Shown here piece after piece: positions 7,505-15,887 of a stretch of DNA of 35,046 nucleotides (position 1 is its first letter; each line of letters starts with the position of its first letter). The notes below the pieces were generated by a model. The model had not been told where the DNA came from, did no database searches, and saw only the letters and a list, made by a program, of their open reading frames with translations. The stretch covers positions 1 to 35,046 of the forward strand of contig DASVOE010000070.1 of assembly GCA_036383515.1 (NCBI GenBank), written 5' to 3'. This DNA comes from CADEDV01 sp036383515. Lineage in GTDB: Bacteria > Bacteroidota > Bacteroidia > Chitinophagales > Chitinophagaceae. The position numbers and the translations under genes are program-made.

Positions 7505-8860
7505 ATGAAAAAACGAATGGTCATATTGGGTGGAGGTGAAAGTGGCGTAGGTGCTGCGCTGCTGGCAAAACAACAGGGATATGAAGTATTCCTTTCGGAT
7601 GGAAGTTCTTTGAAAGAAAATTATCGTAACGAATTGCGGAACGCAGGAATTGATTTTGAGGAAGGACAGCATGATGAAGCGAAGATCTTAATGGCCGATG
7701 AAGTGGTAAAAAGCCCCGGTATACCAGAGAAGAATGAGCTGGTAAAAAAGATCAGGGAAAAGGGGATAGAAGTAATTAGTGAGATCGAATTGGCTTACCG
7801 GTATAAAGGCAATAGTAAGATCATCGCCATCACAGGCAGTAATGGAAAAACAACCACCACTGCATTGACCTATCACATCTGCAACCAAGCTGGTTTGGAA
7901 TGTGCGATGGTGGGCAATATTGGTTTTTCATTTGCGAAACAAGTTGCCCTTGAGCCCAAAGCTTTGTATGTAATCGAGATCAGCAGTTTTCAGTTGGATG
8001 ATATAAAAACATTCAGACCGGATATTGCTATTCTGACCAACATCACCGAAGATCACCTGGACCGTTACGATTACAATTTTGAGAATTATATCCGCAGCAA
8101 ATTTCGTATCGCCATGAACCAGCAGTCAACCGATCATTTTATTTACTGCTACGATGACGAAGTAACTATGAAATATCTAAACCGCCCGGTAACTATCGGG
8201 TTCAATATTCAATCTAACCAACTGCCAATAAGTATGAAAAGAGAATTAACCAACGGAGCTTTTATTAAAGACGGGGACATGTACGTAAGAACAGGACAAG
8301 ACTTTACCTCTATGAGTGTATTTGATTTTGCCTTGAAAGGAAAACATAACCAGTATAACACTATGGCAGCATGTGTAGCAGCTACTATACTTGACATCCG
8401 GAAGGATAATATCCGTGATGCCGTACAGAATTTTCAGAGCCTCGAGCATCGGATGGAGCATGTGGCTACTATCCGGGGTGTAGAGTTTATCAATGACAGT
8501 AAAGCTACCAACGTGAACAGCACCTGGTATGCATTGGAGAGTATGACCAAACCAACAATATTGATCCTGGGAGGAGTAGATAAAGGAAATGATTATTCAT
8601 TGATCACTGAGCTGGTAAAAGAAAAAGTAAAATCGATTATTTGCCTGGGCACGGATAACAGGAAGATTCATGAGGCCTTTGGAAATTTTGTCAGCCCTAT
8701 TGTAAACACGGGCAGCGCCTTGGAAGCCGTACATGCTGCCTTTCATTTTGCTGAAAAAGGAGACGTGGTGTTGCTGAGCCCGGCCTGCGCCAGTTTCGAT
8801 CTTTTTAAAAATTATGAAGACAGGGGTAACCAGTTTAAGCAGGCGGTGAAGGAGTTGTGA
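7505..8860 (+). CDS. murD: UDP-MurNAc-L-alanine:D-glutamate ligase MurD
   Basis: MurD adds D-glutamate to UDP-MurNAc-L-alanine in the cytoplasm. The 451-residue protein has an N-terminal Rossmann-like domain (ILGGGESGVGAALLA), the ATP-binding loop G111-SNGKTT117, the central NITEDHLDRY motif, and the C-terminal ligase domain with NDSKATNVNSTW and the closing LLSPACASFDLFKNYEDRGNQF type block. Length is typical. The ATG at 7505 directly precedes the first beta strand. A palindromic stretch, CCCGGTAACTATCGGG at 8185-8200, lies inside the gene and encodes R-P-V-T-I-G. It differs by one base from the intergenic palindrome core at 32698. Confidence 0.96.
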   Translation: MKKRMVILGGGESGVGAALLAKQQGYEVFLSDGSSLKENYRNELRNAGIDFEEGQHDEAKILMADEVVKSPGIPEKNELVKKIREKGIEVISEIELAYRYKGNSKIIAITGSNGKTTTTALTYHICNQAGLECAMVGNIGFSFAKQVALEPKALYVIEISSFQLDDIKTFRPDIAILTNITEDHLDRYDYNFENYIRSKFRIAMNQQSTDHFIYCYDDEVTMKYLNRPVTIGFNIQSNQLPISMKRELTNGAFIKDGDMYVRTGQDFTSMSVFDFALKGKHNQYNTMAACVAATILDIRKDNIRDAVQNFQSLEHRMEHVATIRGVEFINDSKATNVNSTWYALESMTKPTILILGGVDKGNDYSLITELVKEKVKSIICLGTDNRKIHEAFGNFVSPIVNTGSALEAVHAAFHFAEKGDVVLLSPACASFDLFKNYEDRGNQFKQAVKEL

Positions 8861-8878
8861 CCCGATAGCTATCGGGTC
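8859..8878. repeat. Dispersed palindrome at the murD stop codon
   Basis: A perfect 20-bp palindrome, GACCCGATAGCTATCGGGTC, overlaps the last two bases of the murD stop codon. Its core is identical to that at 2108-2125. No T tract follows, so it would be at most a weak terminator or an RNA-stabilising hairpin. Confidence 0.75.
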
Positions 8879-8923
8879 GTGAGTAAAAGGAGTTTATAAC
8901 ATTAATTGAAAATGAAAACAAAA

Positions 8924-8953
8924 CAGCTCATAGCCGTAGCTATTTGCTAATAG
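8924..8953 (+). repeat. Degenerate AGCTCATAGCC leader repeat before ftsW
   Basis: CAGCTCATAGCCGTAGC and the following TATTTGCTAATAG form an imperfect short-period array ending shortly before the ftsW ATG. It looks like an A-to-G variant of the AACTCATAACC type string that precedes mraY. Confidence 0.4.
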
Positions 8954-8960
8954 TTTATAA

Positions 8961-10220
8961 ATGGCAGAAGCGTTAAACATACCAGTTAGTCAGAATCCTT
9001 TTAGCAATTTGGCGAAGAGGACCAAAGGCGATAAAGTGATCTGGGCATTAGTGGTATTGCTGGTATTGGTTTCTTTATTGGCGGTGTATAGTGCAACGGG
9101 TTCATTGGCGTATAAAAATTATAAAGGCAATACCGAAGTTTACCTGTTCAAACAGGTTGCTTTTATTGTTGTAGGAATTATGGTTATCTATTTTGCTCAC
9201 CTGGTTAATTACACGGTTTATTCAAAAGTAGCGACCATTGTTTTCCTGTTATCTATACCATTGTTGGCCTATACTTTATTCTTTGGTGTAAAAATGAATG
9301 AAGGTAGCCGCTGGATCCGTCTTCCGCTGATCAATATGACGATGCAGACCTCCGATCTTGCCCGGCTTGCTTTGTTCATGTATCTGGCCAGGCTGATGAG
9401 TAAAAAACAAGCGGTGATCAAAGATCTATGGAAAGGCTATATACCGGTAATGTTCCCGGTCGCTATAACTTGTTTATTGATCGCACCTGCTAATCTATCC
9501 ACAGCGCTATTGTTAGGTGCCAGTTGTTTGATGCTGATGTTCATTGGCCGGGCAAGGGCCAAACATTTACTGATGACGATGGGTATAGCTATGATCCCCA
9601 TTCTCTTCCTTATCATATCAGCAGTGGTGCGTCATAATTCATCCGGTGACGAAGAGATCACTACGGCAAAAGCCACTTCATCAGGTTTGTTTGGAAGGGT
9701 AGAAACCTGGGTAGGCCGGGTTGAGAATTTTATTTACGGAAGCAAATCAGCTGACAACGATGAAATGTATCAGGTGAACCAGGCAAAGATCGCTATTGCC
9801 AAAGGTGGTGTATTGGGTGTAGGTCCGGGTAACAGTACGACAAGAGATTATTTGCCGCAGGCGTATAATGATTTTATTTATGCGATCATCATTGAAGAGT
9901 ATGGATTAGTGGGTGGAATGTTCATTGTATTTATCTACATGGTATTCTTATACCGGTGTATCAGGATATTTAAAAGATGTCCGTATGCATTCGGCGCATT
10001 CCTGGCATTGGGATTAAGTTTCACATTAGCCATACAGGCCATTGCAAATATGGCAGTGACAGTGAATCTGTTCCCCGTGACAGGAGTGACGTTGCCATTG
10101 GTAAGTATGGGCGGAACGAGTTTCATTTTTACCTGCCTGGCAATAGGCATCATATTAAGTGTGGCAAGAAATGTAGAACAGCTGGAAGGAAAAAAAGAAA
10201 TGGTCAACGAACAGTTTTAA
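8961..10220 (+). CDS. ftsW: SEDS-family septal glycosyltransferase FtsW
   Basis: FtsW polymerises lipid II into septal glycan strands together with FtsI. The 419-residue polytopic protein has about ten membrane segments. The SEDS signature follows a long extracellular loop: GVLGVGPGNS, then a conserved QAYNDFIYAIIIEEYG block near the middle of the C-terminal half, then PVTGVTLPLVSMGGTSF. The N-terminal hydrophilic tail ends at about residue 25. The ATG at 8961 is the only sensible start, since stops precede it closely. In many bacteria FtsW is paired with murG, as here. Confidence 0.94.
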   Translation: MAEALNIPVSQNPFSNLAKRTKGDKVIWALVVLLVLVSLLAVYSATGSLAYKNYKGNTEVYLFKQVAFIVVGIMVIYFAHLVNYTVYSKVATIVFLLSIPLLAYTLFFGVKMNEGSRWIRLPLINMTMQTSDLARLALFMYLARLMSKKQAVIKDLWKGYIPVMFPVAITCLLIAPANLSTALLLGASCLMLMFIGRARAKHLLMTMGIAMIPILFLIISAVVRHNSSGDEEITTAKATSSGLFGRVETWVGRVENFIYGSKSADNDEMYQVNQAKIAIAKGGVLGVGPGNSTTRDYLPQAYNDFIYAIIIEEYGLVGGMFIVFIYMVFLYRCIRIFKRCPYAFGAFLALGLSFTLAIQAIANMAVTVNLFPVTGVTLPLVSMGGTSFIFTCLAIGIILSVARNVEQLEGKKEMVNEQF

Positions 10221-10288
10221 TAAAACCTGGCGATCAATTGACATTGAATATCTCAGTTGTGATCGCAAAGCCTTTGAAAATTTATTAA

Positions 10289-11380
10289 GTGAGTAAACGA
10301 ATTATTATAGCGGGTGGTGGAACAGGCGGTCATATTTTTCCGGCTATTGCAATTGCCAATGCCTTAAAGAAGATTGATCATACAGTAGAGATACTATTTA
10401 TAGGAGCGAAAGGAAAGATGGAGATGGGAAAAGTGCCGCAGGCAGGATATACAATTGAAGGATTGGATATAGCAGGATTTAACCGCAGCTCTTTGATAAA
10501 AAATATTGGATTGCCATTTAAGCTGGTGAAAAGTTTTTTGCAGGTAAGAACCATCTTCCAAAAATTTAAACCGGATGCGGCGATCGGCGTAGGAGGTTAT
10601 TCCAGTTTCCCGGTATTACGATTTGCACAGGCAAGAGGAATTTCCACTTTTATTCATGAGTCGAACTCTTTTGCTGGAAGGTCCAACATTATGCTGGGAA
10701 GAAAAGCCAAAAAAATTTTTACAGGAACTGATGGGATGGAAAAATTTTTTCCAAAAGAAAAGATCATGGTGACGGGTAACCCGGTGAGAGCGACGATTGC
10801 ACGATCAGCAGTTACCCGGTCAGAAGCCATCCATTCTTTTTCGCTGAATGAAACAAAGAAAACAATTCTTGTTGTGGGAGGAAGCCTTGGTGCGAAATCC
10901 ATCAACGAGGCAATTGATAAGGGAGTTGCAGACCTGTTGAATGCAGGGTTGCAATTAATATGGCAGACCGGAAAACCTTATGTATCGAAAGCAAAGGAAA
11001 GTACAAATGGCATGAAAGCAGTTTGGGTGAACGACTTTATTAACCAGATGGAAAATGCGTATGCTGCAGCAGACATCGTAGTGGCCCGTTCGGGTGCCAT
11101 GACAGTAGCTGAATTATGCGTGGTAAAGAAACCTGTTTTATTTGTGCCTTATCCCTTTGCTGCCGAAGATCATCAAACGGTGAATGCAACACAATTAGTA
11201 AACAAAAATGCAGCGATGATCGTGAAGGATAGCGAAGCGGCGGACAAATTAGTGTTCATGGCAATTGAGCTATCAAAGGACGAAGCGAAACAAGAGCAAT
11301 TAAAAAACAATATCGGTGCATTGGCCATAACGGATGCCGACGAACAGATTGCAAAAGAAGTGTTGAAGAATCTTAAATGA
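10289..11380 (+). CDS. murG: UDP-GlcNAc:lipid I N-acetylglucosaminyltransferase MurG
   Basis: MurG makes lipid II by adding GlcNAc to lipid I on the inner face of the membrane. The 363-residue GT28-family protein shows the glycine-rich acceptor loop G9-GGTGGH15 followed by IFPAIAIA, then GVGGYSSFP and HESNSFAGRSN. The C-terminal UDP-GlcNAc-binding domain has VGGSLGA, RSGAMTVAEL and PYPFAAEDHQ. The start is GTG at 10289, giving S-K-R-I-I-I-A-G-G. It follows ftsW after 68 bases. Length is normal. Confidence 0.95.
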   Translation: MSKRIIIAGGGTGGHIFPAIAIANALKKIDHTVEILFIGAKGKMEMGKVPQAGYTIEGLDIAGFNRSSLIKNIGLPFKLVKSFLQVRTIFQKFKPDAAIGVGGYSSFPVLRFAQARGISTFIHESNSFAGRSNIMLGRKAKKIFTGTDGMEKFFPKEKIMVTGNPVRATIARSAVTRSEAIHSFSLNETKKTILVVGGSLGAKSINEAIDKGVADLLNAGLQLIWQTGKPYVSKAKESTNGMKAVWVNDFINQMENAYAAADIVVARSGAMTVAELCVVKKPVLFVPYPFAAEDHQTVNATQLVNKNAAMIVKDSEAADKLVFMAIELSKDEAKQEQLKNNIGALAITDADEQIAKEVLKNLK

Positions 11381-11424
11381 TCAGAAATTGAATATTGTTG
11401 ATAAGACAAAAAGATATCCCCGTA

Positions 11425-11446
11425 CTCCCCTTTAGGGGCAGGGGTA
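11425..11446 (+). repeat. Hairpin plus G-rich tail repeat, short copy
   Basis: CTCCCCTTTAGGGG followed by CAGGGGTA lies in the murG-murC spacer. A CCCC arm can pair with either of two downstream GGGG blocks, the same logic as the longer copies. The copy is short, so membership in the family is tentative. Confidence 0.5.
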
Positions 11447-11478
11447 TGATTGGTTCAGAAAATACTGTCCTTATGAAT

Positions 11479-11494
11479 TCCCCCTTCCGGGGGA
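11479..11494. repeat. TCCCCC-TTCC-GGGGGA hairpin before murC
   Basis: A 6-bp perfect C/G stem with a 4-base loop ends 17 bases before the murC ATG. In the mRNA it would fold just upstream of the ribosome binding region and could lower murC translation. It may be a truncated member of the hairpin family. Confidence 0.55.
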
Positions 11495-11511
11495 CTGAAA
11501 GAAAGAGATGA

Positions 11512-12921
11512 ATGTTGGATAAAAGTAAAATAGATAAAGAATTTTCCTCCCCTTTTGGGGGAGGCTGGGAAGGGGCGGTGTATTTTATTGGCATCGGTGG
11601 AATAGGAATGAGTGCTATTGCAAGGTTCTTTCATACAAAGGGCGTAAAGGTTAGTGGTTATGATAAAACACCAACACCGCTGACAAAAGAACTGGAAGCA
11701 AGTGGCATTGAAGTTCATTATGACGAGAATGTGGAAACCATTCCAAAGAAAGTTGACCTGGTGATCTATACACCTGCTGTACCAAAAGGACATAAAGAAC
11801 TGGTTTTTTACCAGCAGCATAATTATAAAGTGGTAAAGAGAAGTGATGTATTGCAGATCATAACGAAGAGTTCTTTTAATATATGTATAGCCGGCACACA
11901 TGGCAAAACAACGATCACCACGATGGTAGCACACCTGCTGCGGGATAGTGGATTCGGTTGTAATGCTTTCCTGGGTGGTATATCGGTGAACTATGGAACC
12001 AATTTCTGGAGTGATGAAAGAAATGTATGTGTGGTAGAAGCAGATGAATATGACAGGAGTTTTTTGAAATTAAGTCCTGATATAGCCATCATCACGGCAA
12101 TGGACGCAGATCACCTGGATATATATGGTACTGCTGAATCCGTAGAGCAGGCGTTTATTGATTTCAGTAAACAGGTGAAACCCGGTGGTATGCTGATCAG
12201 GAAGTTTGGATTGGAGAGAGGAAAAGAGTTGACAGCCGATACACAACTGACCTACCATTTGCAAAATGAAAGTGCTGATGTGTATGCCACAAATATCCGG
12301 ATGGAGAACGGCAGTTATGAGTTTGATGTGCAGCTAAAAGATAAGCGGATAGAGAATGTGAAGTTGAATATGGGAGGTTTACATAATGTAGAAAATTCAA
12401 TAGCGGCTATAATGGTCGCCAGTTCTTTGGGAATTGAAGATGAAAAGATCAAAACAGCGGTGGCAAATTTTAAGGGTGTAAAAAGAAGGTTTGAATATAT
12501 CATCAAAAATGAGAAGCTTGTTTTTATTGATGATTATGCCCATCACCCTGAAGAATTAAGAGCCCTGATTACCGGTGCAAAATCTTTGTTCAATAATAAA
12601 AAGTGTACGCTGATATTTCAACCGCACCTGTACACGAGAACAAGGGACTTTGCGGACGAATTTGCAGAAGTGCTGAACCTGGCTGATAAGGTGATATTGT
12701 TACCGATCTACCCGGCGAGAGAGTTACCGATAGAAGGTGTGACCAGCCAGCTAATAGCAGATAAAATGCAACCGGGAAAAGTTGTTGTAGCTGATAAAAA
12801 AGAAGTATTGAAAAAAATGGATGAAATAATAAAAAAAGATCGATTAGCAATGGTAATTACAGCAGGTGCAGGAGATATAGATACGTTGATAGAGCCTTTA
12901 AAGAATATGTTGAACAGGTAA
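11512..12921 (+). CDS. murC: UDP-MurNAc:L-alanine ligase MurC with repeat-derived N-terminal insert
   Basis: MurC joins L-alanine to UDP-MurNAc, the first step of stem-peptide assembly. The 469-residue protein carries VYFIGIGGIGMS (residues 23-34), the ATP loop G128-THGKTT134, EADEYDRSF, and DDYAHHPEE in the C-terminal domain. The family normally begins with a very short leader into VYFIGIGGIG. Here MLDKSKI is separated from VYFIG by extra residues including S12-SPFGGGWEGA22, encoded by a DNA repeat (11546-11576). The ATG at 11512 is preferred because MLDKSKI itself looks like the family's usual leader; GTG at 11578 would skip the insert. No ddl follows, unlike in many dcw clusters. Confidence 0.95.
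   Translation: MLDKSKIDKEFSSPFGGGWEGAVYFIGIGGIGMSAIARFFHTKGVKVSGYDKTPTPLTKELEASGIEVHYDENVETIPKKVDLVIYTPAVPKGHKELVFYQQHNYKVVKRSDVLQIITKSSFNICIAGTHGKTTITTMVAHLLRDSGFGCNAFLGGISVNYGTNFWSDERNVCVVEADEYDRSFLKLSPDIAIITAMDADHLDIYGTAESVEQAFIDFSKQVKPGGMLIRKFGLERGKELTADTQLTYHLQNESADVYATNIRMENGSYEFDVQLKDKRIENVKLNMGGLHNVENSIAAIMVASSLGIEDEKIKTAVANFKGVKRRFEYIIKNEKLVFIDDYAHHPEELRALITGAKSLFNNKKCTLIFQPHLYTRTRDFADEFAEVLNLADKVILLPIYPARELPIEGVTSQLIADKMQPGKVVVADKKEVLKKMDEIIKKDRLAMVITAGAGDIDTLIEPLKNMLNR
11546..11576 (+). repeat. Hairpin plus G-rich tail repeat inside murC
   Basis: CCTCCCC (11546-11552) pairs with GGGGAGG (11558-11564), then CTGGGAAGGGGC follows. The copy lies in the coding sequence and is read as S-S-P-F-G-G-G-W-E-G-A. 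Nearly the same peptide is encoded by the copy at 23959-23990 in an unrelated gene, and in the same frame. Confidence 0.75.
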
Positions 12922-12969
12922 GTAAGAAATATAAAGAACAGCCTCGCAGAAGCGGCAGGACAGAAAACA

Positions 12970-14046
12970 ATGAACGCAAAAACAACGATAAGAAAAATAT
13001 TATTCATCAGCATGTGGTTGGTGATCGGCGCCGGAATGGTGACATTGCTTGCTGCTGCCATCCGGAATCAGAAGAACGAAAGATGTAGTGCTTACAGCAT
13101 CCGGATAAAAGGCGGAGAGACCAATTTATTTGTTGACCAGAAAGATGTGTTGAAATTATTGACAGCAGGAACGAGTGGAAAGATAAAAGGCCAACCCCGT
13201 TCCGCTTTTGATCTGCGTAAGTTGGAAAAACGCCTGGAAGACAATGTATGGATCAAAGACGCTGAATTGTACTTCGATAACAAGAATGTATTGCAGGTGA
13301 TAGTAACAGAAAGAGAACCGGTAGCAAGAGTGTTTACTACAGCCGGCAAATCATTTTATATAGATAATGAAGAAAAGAGAGTACCACTGTCAGATAAGAT
13401 AAGCGCTAAAGTTCCGGTATTTACTGGTTTCCCCGACAAAAAAATAATGGCACCAAGAGATAGTGCTTTATTACATCAGTTGCACATGACGGCTGACTTT
13501 ATCAGCAATGATCCTTTCTGGACAGCCCAGGTAGCACAGATAGATATTACGGCGGAAAGAGAATTTGAAATGATACCCGTTGTAGGCAATCATACAATAA
13601 AACTGGGCAGTGGCGAAAACATAGAACAAAAATTTCATCGCCTGTTTGTGTTTTATAAAAATATCCTGAGTAAAGCTGGGTTTGATAAGTACCAGACGAT
13701 AGATGTACAGTACGCAGGACAGGTGATAGGAACGAAAGGAAATATTTCTAAAATAGATTCGATACAACTGAAAAAGAATGTAGAGAAATTGTTGCAGCAA
13801 GCCCGTGATATGCAAAATGATACAGCAATTCTTGTAGCGCCCTCCATTGCAAAGCCGGGTATTGAAGCAAGTACTGAATTAACAACCGAAACTGATTCAC
13901 CAAATTCGGCCACCCTGAGCGGGGTCTCCAGTCCCAACCCTTTGAAACTTTCTTTAACATCCAAACCAGTAGAAAAACCAGCAACACAAGATCCAAAACC
14001 AAAACCAGTGAAGAGAGAACCGAAAGCGGTGATGAAACGAAATTAG
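12970..14046 (+). CDS. ftsQ: Cell division protein FtsQ
   Basis: FtsQ is a bitopic membrane protein linking FtsL/FtsB to the divisome. The 358-residue product has one membrane segment (about 9-31), then a POTRA-like region (about 41-113), typical of FtsQ, with YSIRIKGGETNLFV and VWIKDAELYFDNKNVLQVIVTEREPVARV spread over it. A beta domain follows. The last 70 residues are a low-complexity P/K/T-rich tail ending in basic residues, longer than I would expect for the family. Within this tail, 13903-13942 encodes S-P-N-S-A-T-L-S-G-V-S-S-P-N-P from unusually GC-rich DNA, possibly another inserted repeat. The position between murC and ftsA supports the call. Confidence 0.88.
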   Translation: MNAKTTIRKILFISMWLVIGAGMVTLLAAAIRNQKNERCSAYSIRIKGGETNLFVDQKDVLKLLTAGTSGKIKGQPRSAFDLRKLEKRLEDNVWIKDAELYFDNKNVLQVIVTEREPVARVFTTAGKSFYIDNEEKRVPLSDKISAKVPVFTGFPDKKIMAPRDSALLHQLHMTADFISNDPFWTAQVAQIDITAEREFEMIPVVGNHTIKLGSGENIEQKFHRLFVFYKNILSKAGFDKYQTIDVQYAGQVIGTKGNISKIDSIQLKKNVEKLLQQARDMQNDTAILVAPSIAKPGIEASTELTTETDSPNSATLSGVSSPNPLKLSLTSKPVEKPATQDPKPKPVKREPKAVMKRN

Positions 14047-14354
14047 TTATGGGTAATGAGTTATGAGTTAAGAGTGTCGTGAATGGGCAGGAGTGAATGA
14101 CGGATGCTGATTCGGATCAGCGTTTTCGAAAATGCTGGGTAAAGATATAAAGATGATGTGTTAGAGATAAAGTTTGGATTTGCAATACAGCACCGTCCTT
14201 CTCCATCCGGAGAAGGATAAGAGGATGAGGTTTGATCAGTGCGAGCAGGACGATGAAGTGAGTGACACAAGGGATGATGATCAGGGAACAGAACTCTGAT
14301 AAAAAAATAATTAAACTCTTTCGATAAAAACAACACAACTAAAAACAACATTTT
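14047..14354. other. Noncoding spacer between ftsQ and ftsA
   Basis: This 308-base gap starts with a reverse-complement AACTCATAACC type array (14046-14075) and contains a hairpin repeat at 14197-14230. The last 60 bases before ftsA are A-rich with AACAAC motifs, plausible as an ftsA leader. No clear promoter, terminator or gene is seen. Confidence 0.55.
14197..14230 (+). repeat. Hairpin plus G-rich tail repeat, copy before ftsA
   Basis: CCTTCTCC (14197-14204), a 4-base loop ATCC, and GGAGAAGG (14209-14216) are followed by ATAAGAGGATGAGG. The architecture is the same as the copy at 7302-7333. Confidence 0.65.
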
Positions 14355-15728
14355 ATGAACTACGAACAACCCATTATTGTTGGTCTTGACATCGGAACAA
14401 CCAAGATCGCGGTAATTGCCGGGCGAAAAAACGAATACGGCAAGCTGGAAATACTGGGCTTTGGTAAAGCCAACTCCAACGGCGTGAAGCATGGCCAGGT
14501 GCTCAACATTGATGAAACGATCAAAGCCATTAAAACTGCATTGGAAAATTGTTTTGCTTCCAATCCTAACCTGGAAGTGAATGAGGTGTATGTCGGCATC
14601 GCCGGGCATCACATTAAAAGTTTGCAAACCCGTGGTGATATCGTTCGCCAGCGAACGGATGAAGAGATCACGCAACGGGAGATTGATCAGTTGATCGACG
14701 ATCAATACAAAACCTATATTCCTGCAGGCGACCAGATCATTGATGTGATACCACAGGAATTTACCGTTGATAATTTCCAAAACATTCCGAACCCGATCGG
14801 GTATGGTGGTGTGAAGATCGGCGCCAACTTTCATATTATCACCGGCGATAAGAATGCGATCCGCAACATTAATCGCAGTGTGGAAAAATCCGGATTGCAT
14901 ACAAAGGATCTCGTATTGCAACCACTCGCATCATCATCAGCAGTAATGGCACAGGAAGACCTGGAAGCCGGTGTTGCTATTGTTGATATTGGTGGTGGTA
15001 CCACAGACCTTGCCGTATTCTATGAAGGCATACTGAAACATACTGCTGTTATTCCTTTTGCCGGTGAAAATATTACCAATGATATTAAGACAGGGTTAGG
15101 CGTATTAAAAACACAGGCTGAGGCGATGAAAGTTCAGTTTGGTTCTGCGTTGGCGAATGAAGCAAAAGCAAATGCTTATATCACCATTCCGGGATTGAGA
15201 GGTATGCCGGCCAAAGAGATCAGTGTTAAAAACCTGGCGAATATCATCCAGGCAAGAATGAGTGAGATCATGGATTTTGTTACCTACCATTTAAAACAAG
15301 TGGGTTTGGATAACAAGGCCTTGAACGGCGGTGTGGTATTAACCGGCGGTGGCTCACAATTAAAACATCTTATTCAATTAACTGAATATGTAACCGGGCT
15401 ACCGGCGAGAATTGGTTTTCCGAATGAACACCTGGCCGCTGGCCATATCGAAGAATTAGCCAAGCCCACTTACTCCACCTGTATTGGTCTTATCCTGAAA
15501 GGGTATGATGACTATGAACATAACCGCAAACAATTTGATAAAGAATATCGGAGAGTGGAAGTTCCCGATGGATTAAAGAAAACAACTGAAGAAGAAGCGG
15601 AAGTAGCAGTGGAAGAAATTATAAGTGAAGAAAAAGTAAAGCAAAGAAAAGGACTCAGCAATTTCTGGGGCAAGTTCAAGGACGGCATTATTGATTTGTT
15701 TAAGGAAGAAGAGGATAAGCACTTGTAG
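14355..15728 (+). CDS. ftsA: Cell division protein FtsA
   Basis: FtsA is an actin-like ATPase that tethers FtsZ filaments to the membrane. The 457-residue protein has the phosphate-1 motif GLDIGTTKIAVIAG at about residues 9-22, EVYVGIAGHHI in the 1C domain, the phosphate-2 motif VDIGGGTTDLAVF, and the adenosine motif GGVVLTGGGSQLKHL. The C-terminus ends in an amphipathic stretch (LSNFWGKFKDGIIDLFKEE) that fits the membrane-targeting helix. The ATG at 14355 gives a short N-terminus before the first strand. It lies immediately upstream of ftsZ in the usual order. Confidence 0.96.
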   Translation: MNYEQPIIVGLDIGTTKIAVIAGRKNEYGKLEILGFGKANSNGVKHGQVLNIDETIKAIKTALENCFASNPNLEVNEVYVGIAGHHIKSLQTRGDIVRQRTDEEITQREIDQLIDDQYKTYIPAGDQIIDVIPQEFTVDNFQNIPNPIGYGGVKIGANFHIITGDKNAIRNINRSVEKSGLHTKDLVLQPLASSSAVMAQEDLEAGVAIVDIGGGTTDLAVFYEGILKHTAVIPFAGENITNDIKTGLGVLKTQAEAMKVQFGSALANEAKANAYITIPGLRGMPAKEISVKNLANIIQARMSEIMDFVTYHLKQVGLDNKALNGGVVLTGGGSQLKHLIQLTEYVTGLPARIGFPNEHLAAGHIEELAKPTYSTCIGLILKGYDDYEHNRKQFDKEYRRVEVPDGLKKTTEEEAEVAVEEIISEEKVKQRKGLSNFWGKFKDGIIDLFKEEEDKHL

Positions 15729-15730
15729 GC

Positions 15731-15769
15731 CCCACCTAAATCCTTCCGCCAGCTGGCGGAGAGGACTTT
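15731..15769 (-). repeat. Hairpin plus G-rich tail repeat, minus-strand copy after ftsA
   Basis: The centre is a perfect 16-bp palindrome, TCCGCCAGCTGGCGGA (15745-15760), flanked by ATCCT on one side and AGGACTT on the other. Read on the minus strand, the hairpin is followed by GGATTTAGGTGGGG, matching the tail of the other copies. It begins two bases after the ftsA stop codon. Confidence 0.65.
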
Positions 15770-15844
15770 GAAGAGTCATTATTATTGAAAAGTTTATTGA
15801 AAGTTTGAGAGAATAATCTAACCCAATTTATCAACAGCTTCGGA

Positions 15845-15876
15845 AGTCTCCCCTTCGGGGAGATTTAGAGGGGCTT
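15845..15876 (+). repeat. Hairpin plus G-rich tail repeat before ftsZ
   Basis: TCTCCCC (15847-15853), loop TTC, GGGGAGA (15857-15863), then TTTAGAGGGGCTT. It ends about 12 bases before the ftsZ ATG, so either the local hairpin or a switch to the second GGGG block would shape the ftsZ leader. Confidence 0.7.
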
Positions 15877-15887
15877 AAATTACTTCT

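Noticed and set aside
14791..14802. ACCCGATCGGGT palindrome in ftsA
   Set aside because: Only 12 bp, and it encodes the N-P-I-G-Y region of the protein. It lacks the 16-bp core of the dispersed palindrome.
14061..14921. 286-codon antisense frame over the ftsQ-ftsA spacer and 5' ftsA
   Set aside because: Most of it is the reverse strand of conserved ftsA, and the spacer part is a repeat. There is no recognisable protein.
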